Assembly: GCA_013002265.1 (NCBI GenBank)
Contig: JABDKK010000021.1
Location: forward strand, 1 to 38,888
Source of the DNA: Candidatus Nitrosopumilus sp.
GTDB lineage: Archaea; Thermoproteota; Nitrososphaeria; Nitrososphaerales; Nitrosopumilaceae
DNA length: 38,888 nucleotides
Direction of reading: 5' to 3'
The first letter of the stretch is position 1; each line of letters starts with the position of its first letter. Shown here in pieces: positions 1 to 8,844 of the stretch. Position numbers and translations under genes: made by a program. Under the pieces are notes generated by a model. That model searched no databases. It was not told the origin of the DNA and saw only the letters and a list, made by a program, of their open reading frames with translations.

Positions 1-777
1 TAATAATTTTGCATTACTTTTTCTAATCTTTAGAAAATGTGGAAGTTTTTTCATTTGAACTTTAGCTATTGCAGCATTAATTTCTGGCAATCGTAAGTTT
101 AAACCAAATATTTTGGTGTCATAACCACGAACCATGCCATGATTTCTAATCATCAGAAGTTTGTCTCTAAGTTTTTTGTTGTTTGTTACAATGAATCCTC
201 CTTCACCAGAAGTCATTACTTTTGCAGGATACATACTATAACACCCCATTTCAAAAAATGTGCCTGTATGCTTACCTTTGTAAGTTGAACCTAGAGATTG
301 TGCAGCATCTTCTATTATTGGAATATTGTTTTTTTTAGAAATTTCTGATAATTTTTCTATGTCAGCTATGTTTCCATATAGATGAACAGGAATAATGGCA
401 CGTGTTTTTTTAGAAATTTTTTTCTTAATATCATTTGGATCTAGTGTGTAATTTTCTTTTAGAATATCAGCAAAAACAGGTTTTGCACCAGTAGAAATAA
501 CTGCATTAGCAGTTGCTACAAAGGTAAATGATGGAACTATAACTTCATCCCCTTTTTTGATATCTAATGCACATAGAGCTGCCTGAAGAGCAGCAGTACC
601 AGAATTTACCGCTATTGCATATTTTGATTTTACAAATGAGGATGCTGATTTTTCAAATTCTTGGACATATTTGCCACCTTGATTTGCTGAAGAAGTTAAA
701 GCTCCATTTTTAATAACAGATGTCACTACTGAAATCTCTTCTTTACCTACCATTGGAATATTAATTGGAATTTTCAT
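1..777 (-). CDS. DegT/DnrJ/EryC1 family PLP aminotransferase (3' part beyond window)
   Basis: I read 259 codons from an ATG at 777-775 to the left window edge with no stop, so the gene is truncated by the window. The family transfers an amino group to keto-sugars, usually nucleotide-linked sugars for surface glycans. Visible motifs are the PLP-contacting EDAAQ (D157) and the Schiff-base lysine K186 in PAKVMTSGEGG, followed by NHGMVRGYD, all typical of the DegT/ArnB fold. The start is supported by a TATA-like box about 24-33 bp upstream on the minus strand. The sugar substrate cannot be told, because the rest of the gene and its operon lie outside the window. Family assignment is firm; the role in cell-surface sugar synthesis is inferred. 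Confidence 0.9.
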   Translation of the reverse strand, partial: MKIPINIPMVGKEEISVVTSVIKNGALTSSANQGGKYVQEFEKSASSFVKSKYAIAVNSGTAALQAALCALDIKKGDEVIVPSFTFVATANAVISTGAKPVFADILKENYTLDPNDIKKKISKKTRAIIPVHLYGNIADIEKLSEISKKNNIPIIEDAAQSLGSTYKGKHTGTFFEMGCYSMYPAKVMTSGEGGFIVTNNKKLRDKLLMIRNHGMVRGYDTKIFGLNLRLPEINAAIAKVQMKKLPHFLKIRKSNAKLL

Positions 778-800
778 TAGTAATTCTCTTAATAACTGGT

Positions 801-810
801 CTATAAATCT
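801..810 (-). promoter_or_regulatory. TATA-like box for the aminotransferase
   Basis: On the minus strand this reads AGATTTATAG, 24-33 bp before the ATG at 777. That spacing suits a leaderless or very short-leader archaeal transcript. Confidence 0.45.
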
Positions 811-828
811 CGTCTAGTAAACATGAAT

Positions 829-837
829 TTTTATATT
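829..837 (+). promoter_or_regulatory. TATA-like box for the 860 membrane protein gene
   Basis: TTTATATTT lies 23-31 bp upstream of the ATG at 860, the spacing expected for a leaderless archaeal mRNA. Confidence 0.45.
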
Positions 838-859
838 TCAAAATTTTGCAAACGGCATA

Positions 860-1432
860 ATGAAACCACGACACCTTGAAAAAACAGATGCAGGATACAA
901 GGTATATCTGTACATTTTCTATGTGTGTGGATTTATCATGGCATCATCACTAGTATTTGGGGTTTATGTAACTACCGTAGAATGGTTAGAAAATGGAATT
1001 TATGTAATGGGTGAGGCAATTCATAATACAACAATTCCATTTGAAAATTTTGCAAGAGTTTCAACTTGGATCTTTTTTTCAACTATAATTGGATGGTATT
1101 GTGTTTCTAGAATAGGATGGAGACGAACAGCAGGAAATAAAATAGTTGGAACAAGAATGGCATTGCTCCAGTTAATGTTGTTAGGATTCTCAATCATTAC
1201 ACTCTATGAAGTATTATATAATTTTACAGTGTTAAATGCGCAAATTACAGCTGGAATAGTTGATGGTGTAGTTCCAGATATTGATAGATTATCAGTGGCC
1301 TATCCAGATCCTGAGAGACCATGGAATCTAGTTTTTGCAACTAAAGTATTTCTTGCAGCATTTATCATTAGCACTCATGCATTTTATCTGAGTATCAAAC
1401 CCAGAAAGAGTATGGATGAACCAGATCTGTAA
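860..1432 (+). CDS. conserved four-helix membrane protein, unknown function
   Basis: This 190-residue protein has four clear hydrophobic segments, at roughly residues 15-37, 67-83, 98-122 and 158-180. The loops between helices 1 and 2 and between 3 and 4 are polar and the C-terminal tail is charged (KPRKSMDEPDL). I see no catalytic motif, heme-binding pattern or transporter signature. It is transcribed away from the aminotransferase across an 82-bp divergent gap with a TATA-like box on each side, so it probably has its own promoter. The start ATG fits that box. I do not recognise the family. Confidence 0.8.
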   Translation: MKPRHLEKTDAGYKVYLYIFYVCGFIMASSLVFGVYVTTVEWLENGIYVMGEAIHNTTIPFENFARVSTWIFFSTIIGWYCVSRIGWRRTAGNKIVGTRMALLQLMLLGFSIITLYEVLYNFTVLNAQITAGIVDGVVPDIDRLSVAYPDPERPWNLVFATKVFLAAFIISTHAFYLSIKPRKSMDEPDL

Positions 1433-1515
1433 AATATCAAAAATCATTAAAATTATTAGTTTTAGGTTAATTGTACTAAGAAACTATTTTTTCTAGTATC
1501 AATAATTACTTTGGT

Positions 1516-1704
1516 ATGGGATTATTTGGATCTAGCAAAAATAATTTAAAATGTAAAAAATGCGGTACTATTCTATCAGATTCTGAACGGTTAAAAAAAC
1601 ATCAAGAAGTAGCTCATAATAAGAAAAAAGAAAAATGCAGAATATGTGGAACTGAATTTGATTCTCAAGAAGATTTGAGAAAACACAAAAAAAATTGTAA
1701 ATGA
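1516..1704 (+). CDS. small two-finger zinc finger protein
   Basis: A 62-residue protein with two C2H2-like fingers: C13/C16 with H29/H34, and C41/C44 with H57/C61 (the second is C2HC). The N-terminus MGLFGSSKNN is followed almost at once by the first finger, and the protein is very lysine-rich. Such small proteins in thaumarchaea are plausible nucleic-acid or protein-interaction modules; no target can be read from the sequence. The downstream neighbour is convergent. Confidence 0.8.
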   Translation: MGLFGSSKNNLKCKKCGTILSDSERLKKHQEVAHNKKKEKCRICGTEFDSQEDLRKHKKNCK

Positions 1705-1716
1705 AAATTAAGAGAA

Positions 1717-1926
1717 CTATTCATTTAATCCAGATTGATATTTAGCTGGACGCTTTAGTGCTTTCTCAATAGATTCCAAGTTTGAAATCTCGTTTTTGGA
1801 GTTTAGAGTGAGAACATTTATCATTTCAGAGCCTAATTGGACAGATTGCTCAGGCAGAGTTTCTAAAAATTTTTTCAATCCTTTCTTATAATTTTCAATT
1901 AATTCTAGTCCTTCTTCAAGTGTCAT
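1717..1926 (-). CDS. small helical hypothetical protein
   Basis: A 69-residue, charged, probably all-helical protein (starts MTLEEGLELIENYKKG) with no cysteines and no membrane segment. It sits between the zinc-finger gene (convergent, 12 bp apart) and tyrS (divergent, about 94 bp between starts). The amphipathic helices suggest a small coiled-coil or adaptor protein, but I do not recognise it. The length, normal codon use and ATG start favour a real gene. Confidence 0.6.
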   Translation of the reverse strand: MTLEEGLELIENYKKGLKKFLETLPEQSVQLGSEMINVLTLNSKNEISNLESIEKALKRPAKYQSGLNE

Positions 1927-1987
1927 AGTCTATGTTATGTTATCTAATATTCAAACTTTCCAAATTCTGCAAACTGTTTTGAATAAC

Positions 1988-1994
1988 TTTATAG
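1988..1994 (+). promoter_or_regulatory. TATA-like box for tyrS
   Basis: TTTATAG lies 27-33 bp upstream of the TTG start of the tyrosyl-tRNA synthetase gene. It supports that unusual start codon and a leaderless message. Confidence 0.45.
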
Positions 1995-2020
1995 GTTTAG
2001 ATCCCAAAAGCTGATTTGAT

Positions 2021-3067
2021 TTGGATATTACAGAAAAAGTTGAGTTAATTGAAAGGCCACCTACTGAAGAAGTAGTTACACATGATGAATTAATTGAATT
2101 ATTCAAAACAAATTCATCCCCAAAACATTACATTGGTTTGGAGATTTCTGGATTTTTACATCTTGGTAGTTTGATTAGTACAGGTTTTAAAATTAATGAT
2201 TTTGTAAAAGCAGGTGTCAATTGTACTGTTTTTCTTGCAGACTGGCATACCCTGATTAACGATAAACTAGGCGGTAATTGGGAGACAATTTCAAAAGTTT
2301 CTAAATATTACGAGGATGCTTTCAAATTAGTATGTCCTGATGCAAAAATTGTTTTTGGTTCAAAACTGTATGAAGAAAAAACAGAGTATTGGTCTGAACT
2401 TGTTAAATTTACAAAACATATGTCACTTGCTAGAACTATGAGAACATTAACCATAATGGGTCGCTCTGAGAATGAAGAAAAAATTGAGCTTGCAAAATTA
2501 CTCTATCCACCAATGCAAGCTGTCGATATTCATTCATTGGATGTAGATATTGCACATGCTGGAATGGATCAACGAAAGATCCACATGCTAGTAAGAGAGA
2601 TTTATCCTAAAATGAAATGGAAAGTTCCTGTTGCTGTTCATCATAAACTATTACCTGGACTCTCAAAACCTGCAGATTCAAGTAATTCCCAAATTTTAGG
2701 AAAAATGAGTAAATCTGATCCAAATTCAGGTATATTTATTCATAATTCAGATGATGAGATAAAGAAAAAGATTAGCAAAGCATGGTGTGAAGAAGCAAAT
2801 GTTCAGAATAATCCACTATTAGAGATTTCAAGAACAGTAATCTTTCATGAGTTCAAAGAAATGAGTGTTGAAAGACCTGAAAAATTTGGTGGAAATGTAT
2901 CATATTCAAATTATTCTCAGCTTGAATCAGATTTTGCTGAAAAGAAATTGCATCCAGGGGATCTAAAGCAGACAGTTGGAAATTATGTGACAAAAATAAT
3001 TTCTCCAATTCGAGATAAGCTAAATCTTAGTGATGATCTTAGTGAGGCTATAAAGAATAGTTATTAA
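2021..3067 (+). CDS. tyrS: tyrosyl-tRNA synthetase
   Basis: This cytoplasmic class I aminoacyl-tRNA synthetase charges tRNA-Tyr. The N-terminal VELIERPPTEEVVT is the usual opening of archaeal/eukaryotic TyrRS. The HIGH-type motif is HLGS (47-50) in SGFLHLGS, and the signature KMSKS is at 228-232, followed by D. DIAHAGMDQRKIH is the expected tyrosine-pocket region. At 348 residues it has the compact archaeal length without a C-terminal tRNA-binding extension. The start is TTG; no in-frame ATG precedes it and a TATA-like box lies about 30 bp upstream. The stop overlaps the convergent methyltransferase gene by 4 bp. TrpRS is the main alternative but fits the N-terminus less well. Confidence 0.93.
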   Translation: MDITEKVELIERPPTEEVVTHDELIELFKTNSSPKHYIGLEISGFLHLGSLISTGFKINDFVKAGVNCTVFLADWHTLINDKLGGNWETISKVSKYYEDAFKLVCPDAKIVFGSKLYEEKTEYWSELVKFTKHMSLARTMRTLTIMGRSENEEKIELAKLLYPPMQAVDIHSLDVDIAHAGMDQRKIHMLVREIYPKMKWKVPVAVHHKLLPGLSKPADSSNSQILGKMSKSDPNSGIFIHNSDDEIKKKISKAWCEEANVQNNPLLEISRTVIFHEFKEMSVERPEKFGGNVSYSNYSQLESDFAEKKLHPGDLKQTVGNYVTKIISPIRDKLNLSDDLSEAIKNSY

Positions 3068-3858
3068 ACTTTAAGATCAGGATTAGTTTGTTCTTCTAAA
3101 TTATATTTTGATTTGTAACCTCTTGGATTAATCATCAAATCTTTGTATGTGTATGTTGATGAATTTCCAATTATCACTGTACTAATCATACCTAATTTGT
3201 CAGAGTGGTTTGGTAAATTCTCTAAATCAGTCATAACAATTGTTTCAGATTCTCTAAAAGCTCCTTTAATTATTGCAACAGGAGTTGTAGGTTTTCTATA
3301 TTTTAGAAGAATTTCTCTTGTGTCTTGTAATTGATGAATTCTTTTCTTACTGGCAGGATTGTAAATTACAACTACAAAGTCTCCTTGTGCTGCCGCTTTA
3401 ACTCTTTTTTCAATAATTTCCCAAGGAACTAACAAATCACTCATACTGACAACTGCAAAATCAGTCATTAATGGCGATCCAATAATTGATGCACATGAAT
3501 TTAATGCTGAAACTCCCGGAACAATTTCTACTTGAAGGCCATCCTTAGGATTCCATCCCCCTTCTGCAAGTGTTTCATAAATTAATCCTGCCATTCCATA
3601 TATTCCAGGATCTCCACTTGATACAAGTGAAACAATTTTGCCTGATTTAGCAAGATCAATGCATTGGTGGGCTCTCTCAACTTCTTGAGTCATAGCATAA
3701 CGATAAACAGTTTTACCTTCAATTAGATCTTGAACTAGATTGACATATGTTTCGTATCCTACAATAGTATCACTTTCTGAAATTACTTCCTTAGCTCTAA
3801 AGGTCATATGATCATGATGCCCAGGTCCAACACCAACAATGTAGAGTTTACCAGTCAA
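3064..3858 (-). CDS. cobJ/cbiH: (cobalt-)precorrin-3B C17-methyltransferase
   Basis: An S-adenosylmethionine-dependent tetrapyrrole methylase of 264 residues that methylates C17 and drives ring contraction in cobalamin (B12) synthesis. The N-terminal VGVGPGHHDHMT is the family glycine loop. LVSSGDPGIYGMA and the later VVIYNPASKKR segment are characteristic of CobJ/CbiH rather than the C20 or C11 methylases. No other cobalamin gene is adjacent, so it appears to stand alone here. Thaumarchaea are established cobalamin producers. It converges on tyrS with a 4-bp overlap. Confidence 0.9.
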   Translation of the reverse strand: MTGKLYIVGVGPGHHDHMTFRAKEVISESDTIVGYETYVNLVQDLIEGKTVYRYAMTQEVERAHQCIDLAKSGKIVSLVSSGDPGIYGMAGLIYETLAEGGWNPKDGLQVEIVPGVSALNSCASIIGSPLMTDFAVVSMSDLLVPWEIIEKRVKAAAQGDFVVVIYNPASKKRIHQLQDTREILLKYRKPTTPVAIIKGAFRESETIVMTDLENLPNHSDKLGMISTVIIGNSSTYTYKDLMINPRGYKSKYNLEEQTNPDLKV

Positions 3859-3905
3859 TTTAAAAATAATTTTTTTATCAAGTAATTTATCCGTTTAGTG
3901 AATTT

Positions 3906-5369
3906 CTATTGGAATGGATCTATGAATGGGCAATTTACTATATGATCACTGTTAGTGGGTCGTGCAAGACTGACTGATATCATGTTACCAAGTTTAAACG
4001 AATCAATATCTGATTTTGTCTCAAGAATTTGTGCTGATTTTGAATCATTCCATTCTACCAAGTAAATTCTCCACATTGGACTGTAATTTTCATCACCTAA
4101 TGCGGCTCCAGCAATTCCGGGTTGAAATCCTAATGGTCCAGTTCCTTTAATTCCATTTTTAAATTGGAAAAGATCAACGGCACCAGAATGAGCTATAAGA
4201 TTTGCAGATTTTGGGGAAGAGACAACTCCCATGGTTTCAGCTGGACCGGTAGGAGTTGCATCAGTTACAATATAGTAGATGGTTTGTCCTTGAGGTCCCC
4301 AACCTCTGTGAGCTACAAAAGTTACTGTTAATTCTTTTTCATTAATTTCAAGAATCTGACCTCCATTATATGGCATCATATTCGTAATTTCTTTCTCAGA
4401 GCGAACAGTCATTTTTCCATCAGGCCAAACAATTTGAGGAGTATTTAGTACAAATCCTGTTTCATTAAATTCAATTCTGCCTGCTTCATTCGCAGCTATA
4501 AGTTCATCAGCGGATGAAAAAACAATTTCTTTTTGTCCCTTCTTCCATTTTACTTCAATTACAGAACTCAGTGCACTGTATTCGGATTGTTGTGATGGCG
4601 TATAAGAGAACACTTCATCTTGGAAACCATAGATGCCATCACCTTTAACTCCATTTTTGAAAATGTATAATTTTTGGAGTGCATTATCCGGAATAGTTTC
4701 AAGAACAGGTGAAAGTTCTACTTTCCATCCTTGTTGTTCAGAAAGGGATTTTGTGAAATCTTCATTACTTCCATCAGTAATTATGTAAAGAACTTGATTT
4801 CCATTGTAGATTCCTTTATGCATTGGAATTGTAGCTGGAACACTTGTTCTAGATAGTAACAATGATGGTTCTTCTTGTTCAAACTCTATCTTTTGCATAA
4901 TTACTTCAGTTGGTTGTCCTCTAATCCAACCATCAACACTTACAGTTGCAGTAAATTCTTTTGAGTTTGGTGAATGCAATGCCAATGCAGCACCTGTAAA
5001 CTCAAAAGATCCAGATTTTTTATTTAAATCAATTAGAGATAACCCATAAGTGGTTTTTCCATCAACACTCCATGTGGGTTGACCTTTGGCTTGTTGAGAA
5101 TTAATTTCATGTAAAACGACTATTTGAACAGGCTCACTTGAGGTAAAGGTCATAGAACCATCATAGAGAGTTCCTTGGTTTGGCGACAAAATTAATGCTA
5201 ATTGATGATTTTCATGTCCTAGTCCTGGATCTTGTGTAGATGTAATGGTTTGAGTAAAATGGACTTTCTTCCTAGATCCTGCATCAACGAATTGATCAGA
5301 TATCAAAGAAATTGAAAGAATTACTGAAATAAACAATACAATAGTTAAGACTAGAACAATCTTTTTCAA
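3906..5369 (-). CDS. secreted protein with internally duplicated domain
   Basis: This 487-residue protein has an N-terminal signal/anchor helix (about residues 4-24) and a long, probably beta-rich exported part. It contains an internal duplication: a YIITDG / YYIVTDA strand, then LYIFKNGVKGDGIYGFQ in the middle and LFQFKNGIKGTGPLGFQ near the C-terminus, each followed by a strand rich in tyrosine and tryptophan. The repeats resemble a domain common in secreted thaumarchaeal proteins of unknown function. Only a late cysteine (CPFIDPFQ at the end) is obvious in the exported part. It is probably anchored outside the membrane. Its partner and ligand are unknown. Confidence 0.8.
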   Translation of the reverse strand: MKKIVLVLTIVLFISVILSISLISDQFVDAGSRKKVHFTQTITSTQDPGLGHENHQLALILSPNQGTLYDGSMTFTSSEPVQIVVLHEINSQQAKGQPTWSVDGKTTYGLSLIDLNKKSGSFEFTGAALALHSPNSKEFTATVSVDGWIRGQPTEVIMQKIEFEQEEPSLLLSRTSVPATIPMHKGIYNGNQVLYIITDGSNEDFTKSLSEQQGWKVELSPVLETIPDNALQKLYIFKNGVKGDGIYGFQDEVFSYTPSQQSEYSALSSVIEVKWKKGQKEIVFSSADELIAANEAGRIEFNETGFVLNTPQIVWPDGKMTVRSEKEITNMMPYNGGQILEINEKELTVTFVAHRGWGPQGQTIYYIVTDATPTGPAETMGVVSSPKSANLIAHSGAVDLFQFKNGIKGTGPLGFQPGIAGAALGDENYSPMWRIYLVEWNDSKSAQILETKSDIDSFKLGNMISVSLARPTNSDHIVNCPFIDPFQ

Positions 5370-5407
5370 TATGACACATTGACGTTATTCCCTTAAATGA
5401 TTTTGTC

Positions 5408-6811
5408 TTAGTTTGTTTTATCAAGTGCAAATGCATCATGCAAAGATCTAACTGCTGCATTTGTATCAGAGTTTTTTACAACAAAGGCAAGATTGAGTTC
5501 GGAAGAACCTTGAGTTATCATTGAGACATTTACCTTGTCTTTCTCGATTGCTCCAAAAACTTTTGATGCCACACCAACTGTTCCTCTCATTCCTGAACCA
5601 ATCAATGCAATTATTGCCACATCAGTGGTAATTTCTAATTTTTTGATTATTTTTCCTAAAAGTTCCATTTCTAATGAAACAACTGCTTTGTCAAGATCAG
5701 CATTTTTTACAACAATTGTGATACTAGACTCTGAAGGGTTTTGTGATATCATCATTACATTGATTCCGGCTTTTGCTAATGTAGCAAATATTTTAGCTGC
5801 AGTTCCAGGAGTCCCAACCATACTGCCACCTCTGATATCGATTAGTCCATTGTTTTTTACACTGCTTACGCATTTTACGGTATTTTTTGTATCTGGAGAT
5901 GGGGATGCAGTTACTAGTGTTCCTTCATTTTTTAAATTAAATGAATTTCTAATCTTCATTGGGATTTTCTTTGATAGAAGGGGTTCAAATGTACGTGGAT
6001 GAATTTGTTTTGCTCCAAATAAGGCCATTTCAATTGCTTCAATATAGGATACCTCTTTGAGTAATTTTGCATTCTTTACTATCTTTGGATCTGCAGTCAT
6101 TAGTCCATCAACATCACTCATTAACCAGATTTCATCTGCTTTTATGCAAGAGCCAATTGTTGTTGCAGAATAATCAGAACCACCTCTACCAAATGTAGTA
6201 ATATGTCCATGCTGATCTGCACCTGCAAATCCGCCTACTACTGGAATAGTTTTCTTTGAAAATAATGTCTCAACTGTTTTTAAAACTCTGAGTCTTGTTG
6301 TATCAATAAGTGGTTTTGATTCTCCAAAGTTTGAATCGGTAACTATTCCAACTTCCTTTCCAGTAAGTGGAATTGATTTTTTTCCAGAGTCATTTATTGC
6401 AGCTGATACTAACTTTATTGATAATCTCTCACCAAATGATATGAGGTAATCCATTGATCTTGATGTAACTTCACCTAGAAGAACCATCCCATCGATTAAT
6501 GCAAAAAGTTCGGTAAAGTCTTCTTCTAATATTGAAAATAATTTTTTTCTAACATCAGATTTTTTTATAGTTTGTTTTGCTAATTGTTTATGCCTATTGG
6601 AAATTTTTGATGCTAGTTGTTCTGCCTTTGATTTGTTTTCTTTTTTGATTGATTCAGATATTTCTATTAGATCATCTGTTGTGCCACTTATTGCAGAGCA
6701 AACAACTACAATTTCATTATCTTTTGATAATGTGTTTACATGTTTAGCTACAGTTTGGATATCTTTGGAAGCAGAAATTGAAGTCCCACCATATTTTAAA
6801 ACAAGTCTCAA
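5408..6811 (-). CDS. lysC: aspartate kinase
   Basis: Aspartate kinase phosphorylates aspartate, the first step towards lysine, threonine and methionine. The N-terminal KYGGTS (K6) is the ATP/aspartate signature, and GRGGSDYSA and DVDGLMTADPK are the other kinase-domain motifs. The C-terminal third holds two ACT domains (about residues 320-385 and 400-460), the usual site of feedback inhibition. At 467 residues it has the full monofunctional length. It lies 35 bp downstream of the PCNA gene on the same strand and may be cotranscribed, although the functions are unrelated. Confidence 0.95.
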   Translation of the reverse strand: MRLVLKYGGTSISASKDIQTVAKHVNTLSKDNEIVVVCSAISGTTDDLIEISESIKKENKSKAEQLASKISNRHKQLAKQTIKKSDVRKKLFSILEEDFTELFALIDGMVLLGEVTSRSMDYLISFGERLSIKLVSAAINDSGKKSIPLTGKEVGIVTDSNFGESKPLIDTTRLRVLKTVETLFSKKTIPVVGGFAGADQHGHITTFGRGGSDYSATTIGSCIKADEIWLMSDVDGLMTADPKIVKNAKLLKEVSYIEAIEMALFGAKQIHPRTFEPLLSKKIPMKIRNSFNLKNEGTLVTASPSPDTKNTVKCVSSVKNNGLIDIRGGSMVGTPGTAAKIFATLAKAGINVMMISQNPSESSITIVVKNADLDKAVVSLEMELLGKIIKKLEITTDVAIIALIGSGMRGTVGVASKVFGAIEKDKVNVSMITQGSSELNLAFVVKNSDTNAAVRSLHDAFALDKTN

Positions 6812-6846
6812 TTCAAAATACCTGAATTAGTTAATCTTTAAATGCT

Positions 6847-7593
6847 TTAACTTTCCACGCGTGGAGCCAAGTAAAAGTGAATTCTTCCTATATTTGCCAC
6901 TTTGAATTCAATTCTAAGTGGTTTTGCGCTTGAAAACTCACATGTGATAAAGCCTGCAGTAGTACCCACTGCTTTTACTACGGGATTCAGATACTCTAGG
7001 CTGTAGGTTCCAGTACTATCATCTTTTGATGAAATTTCTTCAATTTCATCATCTGATTTATCAAGATCAATTGTAACTTCACCCGAATCACCTTTTCCTG
7101 AAAATTCTCCTTTTGAATCAGTTGTAGTGATAGTAAGATAATCAGATACAACCTGAACATCTCCAAGAATTTTATCAAACTTTGATGATGATAAAGTAAT
7201 TTTAGAATCATAGGGAATTTTTGGTAATGGTGTATCAGTAGCTGAGCTTTCAATTAATCTCATTTTGTATTTTTTATTTTTCCCAACAGTAACTAGTAAC
7301 ATGTTTTGCTCAGAGATACTAATCTCAATGCTATCTTTTTTGTCTGCTCTCTTGATTAGTTTTGAGAATTCATCTATTCTTACACCAAATTTAATGTCAC
7401 TATCACATTCGTATTTTTCAAATGCAGAGTTTGGCCAAGAGATATCAATTAAAGCAACATGTGAAGGATCCATTCCTCTAAAAGTAATTCCTTCAGCTGT
7501 TGCAACAAACGTAGCTTCTTCAACTAGTGTAGAAATTGCGGAGATAATTGCTTTTAGATCGTCTGAACCGCTAGTTTTTGCACCAAAAGTCAA
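6847..7593 (-). CDS. pcn: DNA polymerase sliding clamp PCNA
   Basis: This 248-residue protein has the usual PCNA length. It encircles DNA as a ring and tethers polymerases, FEN1 and ligase through PIP boxes. Diagnostic segments are GITFRGMDPSHVALID near the N-terminus, the central interdomain linker around LIESSATDTPLPKIPY, and the C-terminal FYLAPRVES, which matches the clamp ending APRVE. An acidic stretch (DKSDDEIEEISSKDD) lies in domain 2. It forms a cluster with TFS and RpoL upstream on the same strand. With one clamp gene visible it could be homotrimeric, but the rest of the genome is not seen. Confidence 0.95.
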   Translation of the reverse strand: MTFGAKTSGSDDLKAIISAISTLVEEATFVATAEGITFRGMDPSHVALIDISWPNSAFEKYECDSDIKFGVRIDEFSKLIKRADKKDSIEISISEQNMLLVTVGKNKKYKMRLIESSATDTPLPKIPYDSKITLSSSKFDKILGDVQVVSDYLTITTTDSKGEFSGKGDSGEVTIDLDKSDDEIEEISSKDDSTGTYSLEYLNPVVKAVGTTAGFITCEFSSAKPLRIEFKVANIGRIHFYLAPRVES

Positions 7594-7627
7594 TTTAACA
7601 TTCTTGACTGCAAGTACCAGTTAAACG

Positions 7628-7945
7628 TTATGCGTAATCACGCCAGGTATGTTTGCATTTTGTGCAACGATAAAATCTGGTTGTTGGTTCATCTGCACTT
7701 CTAGTTTGGAACATCCACCAAATTGCCTCGTCATTTCCACATTTTTCACAATCTAATTTTATTGTAGGGTTAGCCTCTTCTCCTTCATTTCCTTCAAAGG
7801 CAAGAAGTGAAAAATCTGGTTCCTCTTCTTCAATTATTTTTTTCGTCTCCACTACTTTTTGTCCATCTAAATAACCGCATTTTGAACATTGAAGACCAGA
7901 TCCTGTCTTTTTTAATTTGACCTCACATTTGGGGCAAAACTTCAA
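7628..7945 (-). CDS. tfs: transcription factor S (TFIIS-like RNA cleavage factor)
   Basis: A 105-residue archaeal TFS. It enters the RNA polymerase secondary channel and stimulates transcript cleavage to rescue backtracked complexes. The N-terminal zinc ribbon uses C4/C7 and C20/C23; the C-terminal TFIIS ribbon uses C66/C69 and C94/C97. The catalytic hairpin is intact: the QTRSADEP segment carries the acidic pair D85-E86, which argues for a cleavage-active factor and not an inhibitory paralogue. The gene follows rpoL after 2 bp, so the two are clearly cotranscribed. Confidence 0.95.
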   Translation of the reverse strand: MKFCPKCEVKLKKTGSGLQCSKCGYLDGQKVVETKKIIEEEEPDFSLLAFEGNEGEEANPTIKLDCEKCGNDEAIWWMFQTRSADEPTTRFYRCTKCKHTWRDYA

Positions 7946-7947
7946 CG

Positions 7948-8226
7948 CTAATTTACCTTAATTTTAGAATTAAATAGTTGTTTTAATTCGTCTGCCATCT
8001 TTATTGCGGATTCGGTAGCTTTCTTTATCTCACCAAGTGGTTTTGTACTAGAATTGATTCTCATCCAGCATTCGTTTGTGAGTGGATGTTTTACAATAAC
8101 ACCTGCAAAATCGATATTTGATCCCTTTAGGAGTTCATGTTGAATAATGTATAAAATTCCTATATCAGTCTCGGTGATTGAAAGGCTAATTTCTTTAGGT
8201 TCTGAACTGATCACTTGGGCATTCAT
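7948..8226 (-). CDS. rpo11: DNA-directed RNA polymerase subunit L (Rpo11)
   Basis: This 92-residue protein is the archaeal counterpart of eukaryotic Rpb11, which pairs with Rpo3 to form the assembly platform of RNA polymerase. Matching features are the early strand-helix pattern ending in LLKGSNIDFAG, the conserved VKHPLTNE segment, and the long C-terminal helix (about residues 62-86) that packs against Rpo3. It heads the rpoL-tfs-PCNA cluster. The gene to the right is divergent, with about 51 bp between the two starts, so both promoters lie in a very short region. Confidence 0.9.
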   Translation of the reverse strand: MNAQVISSEPKEISLSITETDIGILYIIQHELLKGSNIDFAGVIVKHPLTNECWMRINSSTKPLGEIKKATESAIKMADELKQLFNSKIKVN

Positions 8227-8277
8227 GTATTCGGAAAAAGCACTTATTGTGGATATAAATCATTATGAGCGGTTAGA

Positions 8278-8814
8278 ATGGGAGAAAGTAAGATTTCAGC
8301 AATAGAATTAGTAAAATCCAAGGATGAATACTTATCTGATGAAAATGTGGAGATAAATGTCAAATTTTCACTAGAAGGAGACCTTAGAAATGCGTTCAAT
8401 GAGGCAAATTGGACTAAAGCATACAATAACAATGATGTATCATTTAAGATGAAATATGGTGTAAAACTCACATCAGGTGGATTTAGAAAGAAAGAACTAG
8501 GAAGAACTATTGATACTTACAGAAAGGCATCAATATTTTGGACTAGAAATCCAAAACTAGTAAATCCCATGAAAGATCGTAGGATTTGGGTTCAGGTAGC
8601 AAAAAACTTTGAACCATTTATCAGACTGTCTGAAGAGGAAGTAAGACAGGAATTATTTGACTTTAATGAGAGATTTGTATTCAAAGCATCAGATTTAGGA
8701 AAAGGAAAACACAAGATCAGTGCAGAGGCATTTGCTTCATGGCAAAAGCATGATTATACAGAACCAGGAAATGTAAAGAATAATTCCTCTGAAATTGAGA
8801 TTACCATCAATTAG
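8278..8814 (+). CDS. conserved hypothetical protein, probably soluble and beta-rich
   Basis: A 178-residue protein with no signal peptide, membrane helix or cysteine. Residues 1-35 look like strands of an Ig-like or C2-like sandwich; a charged helix follows around NAFNEANWTKAY, and the C-terminal half returns to strand-like segments (about residues 130-178). It is rich in aromatic residues and lysine. Its gene lies immediately before two tandem microprotein genes, 30 bp upstream of the first. I do not recognise the family. Confidence 0.8.
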   Translation: MGESKISAIELVKSKDEYLSDENVEINVKFSLEGDLRNAFNEANWTKAYNNNDVSFKMKYGVKLTSGGFRKKELGRTIDTYRKASIFWTRNPKLVNPMKDRRIWVQVAKNFEPFIRLSEEEVRQELFDFNERFVFKASDLGKGKHKISAEAFASWQKHDYTEPGNVKNNSSEIEITIN

Positions 8815-8816
8815 GG

Positions 8817-8822
8817 ATATAA
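8817..8822 (+). promoter_or_regulatory. TATA-like box before the microprotein pair
   Basis: ATATAA lies 23-28 bp upstream of the ATG at 8845, right after the stop of the previous gene. It suggests the two small genes have their own leaderless promoter. Confidence 0.4.
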
Positions 8823-8844
8823 GGAACTTTTTGATGTAATCAAT

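Noticed and set aside
5535..6002. 155-residue plus-strand frame antisense to lysC
   Set aside because: The minus strand encodes a full aspartate kinase with ACT domains; this frame mirrors its codons and has no independent support.
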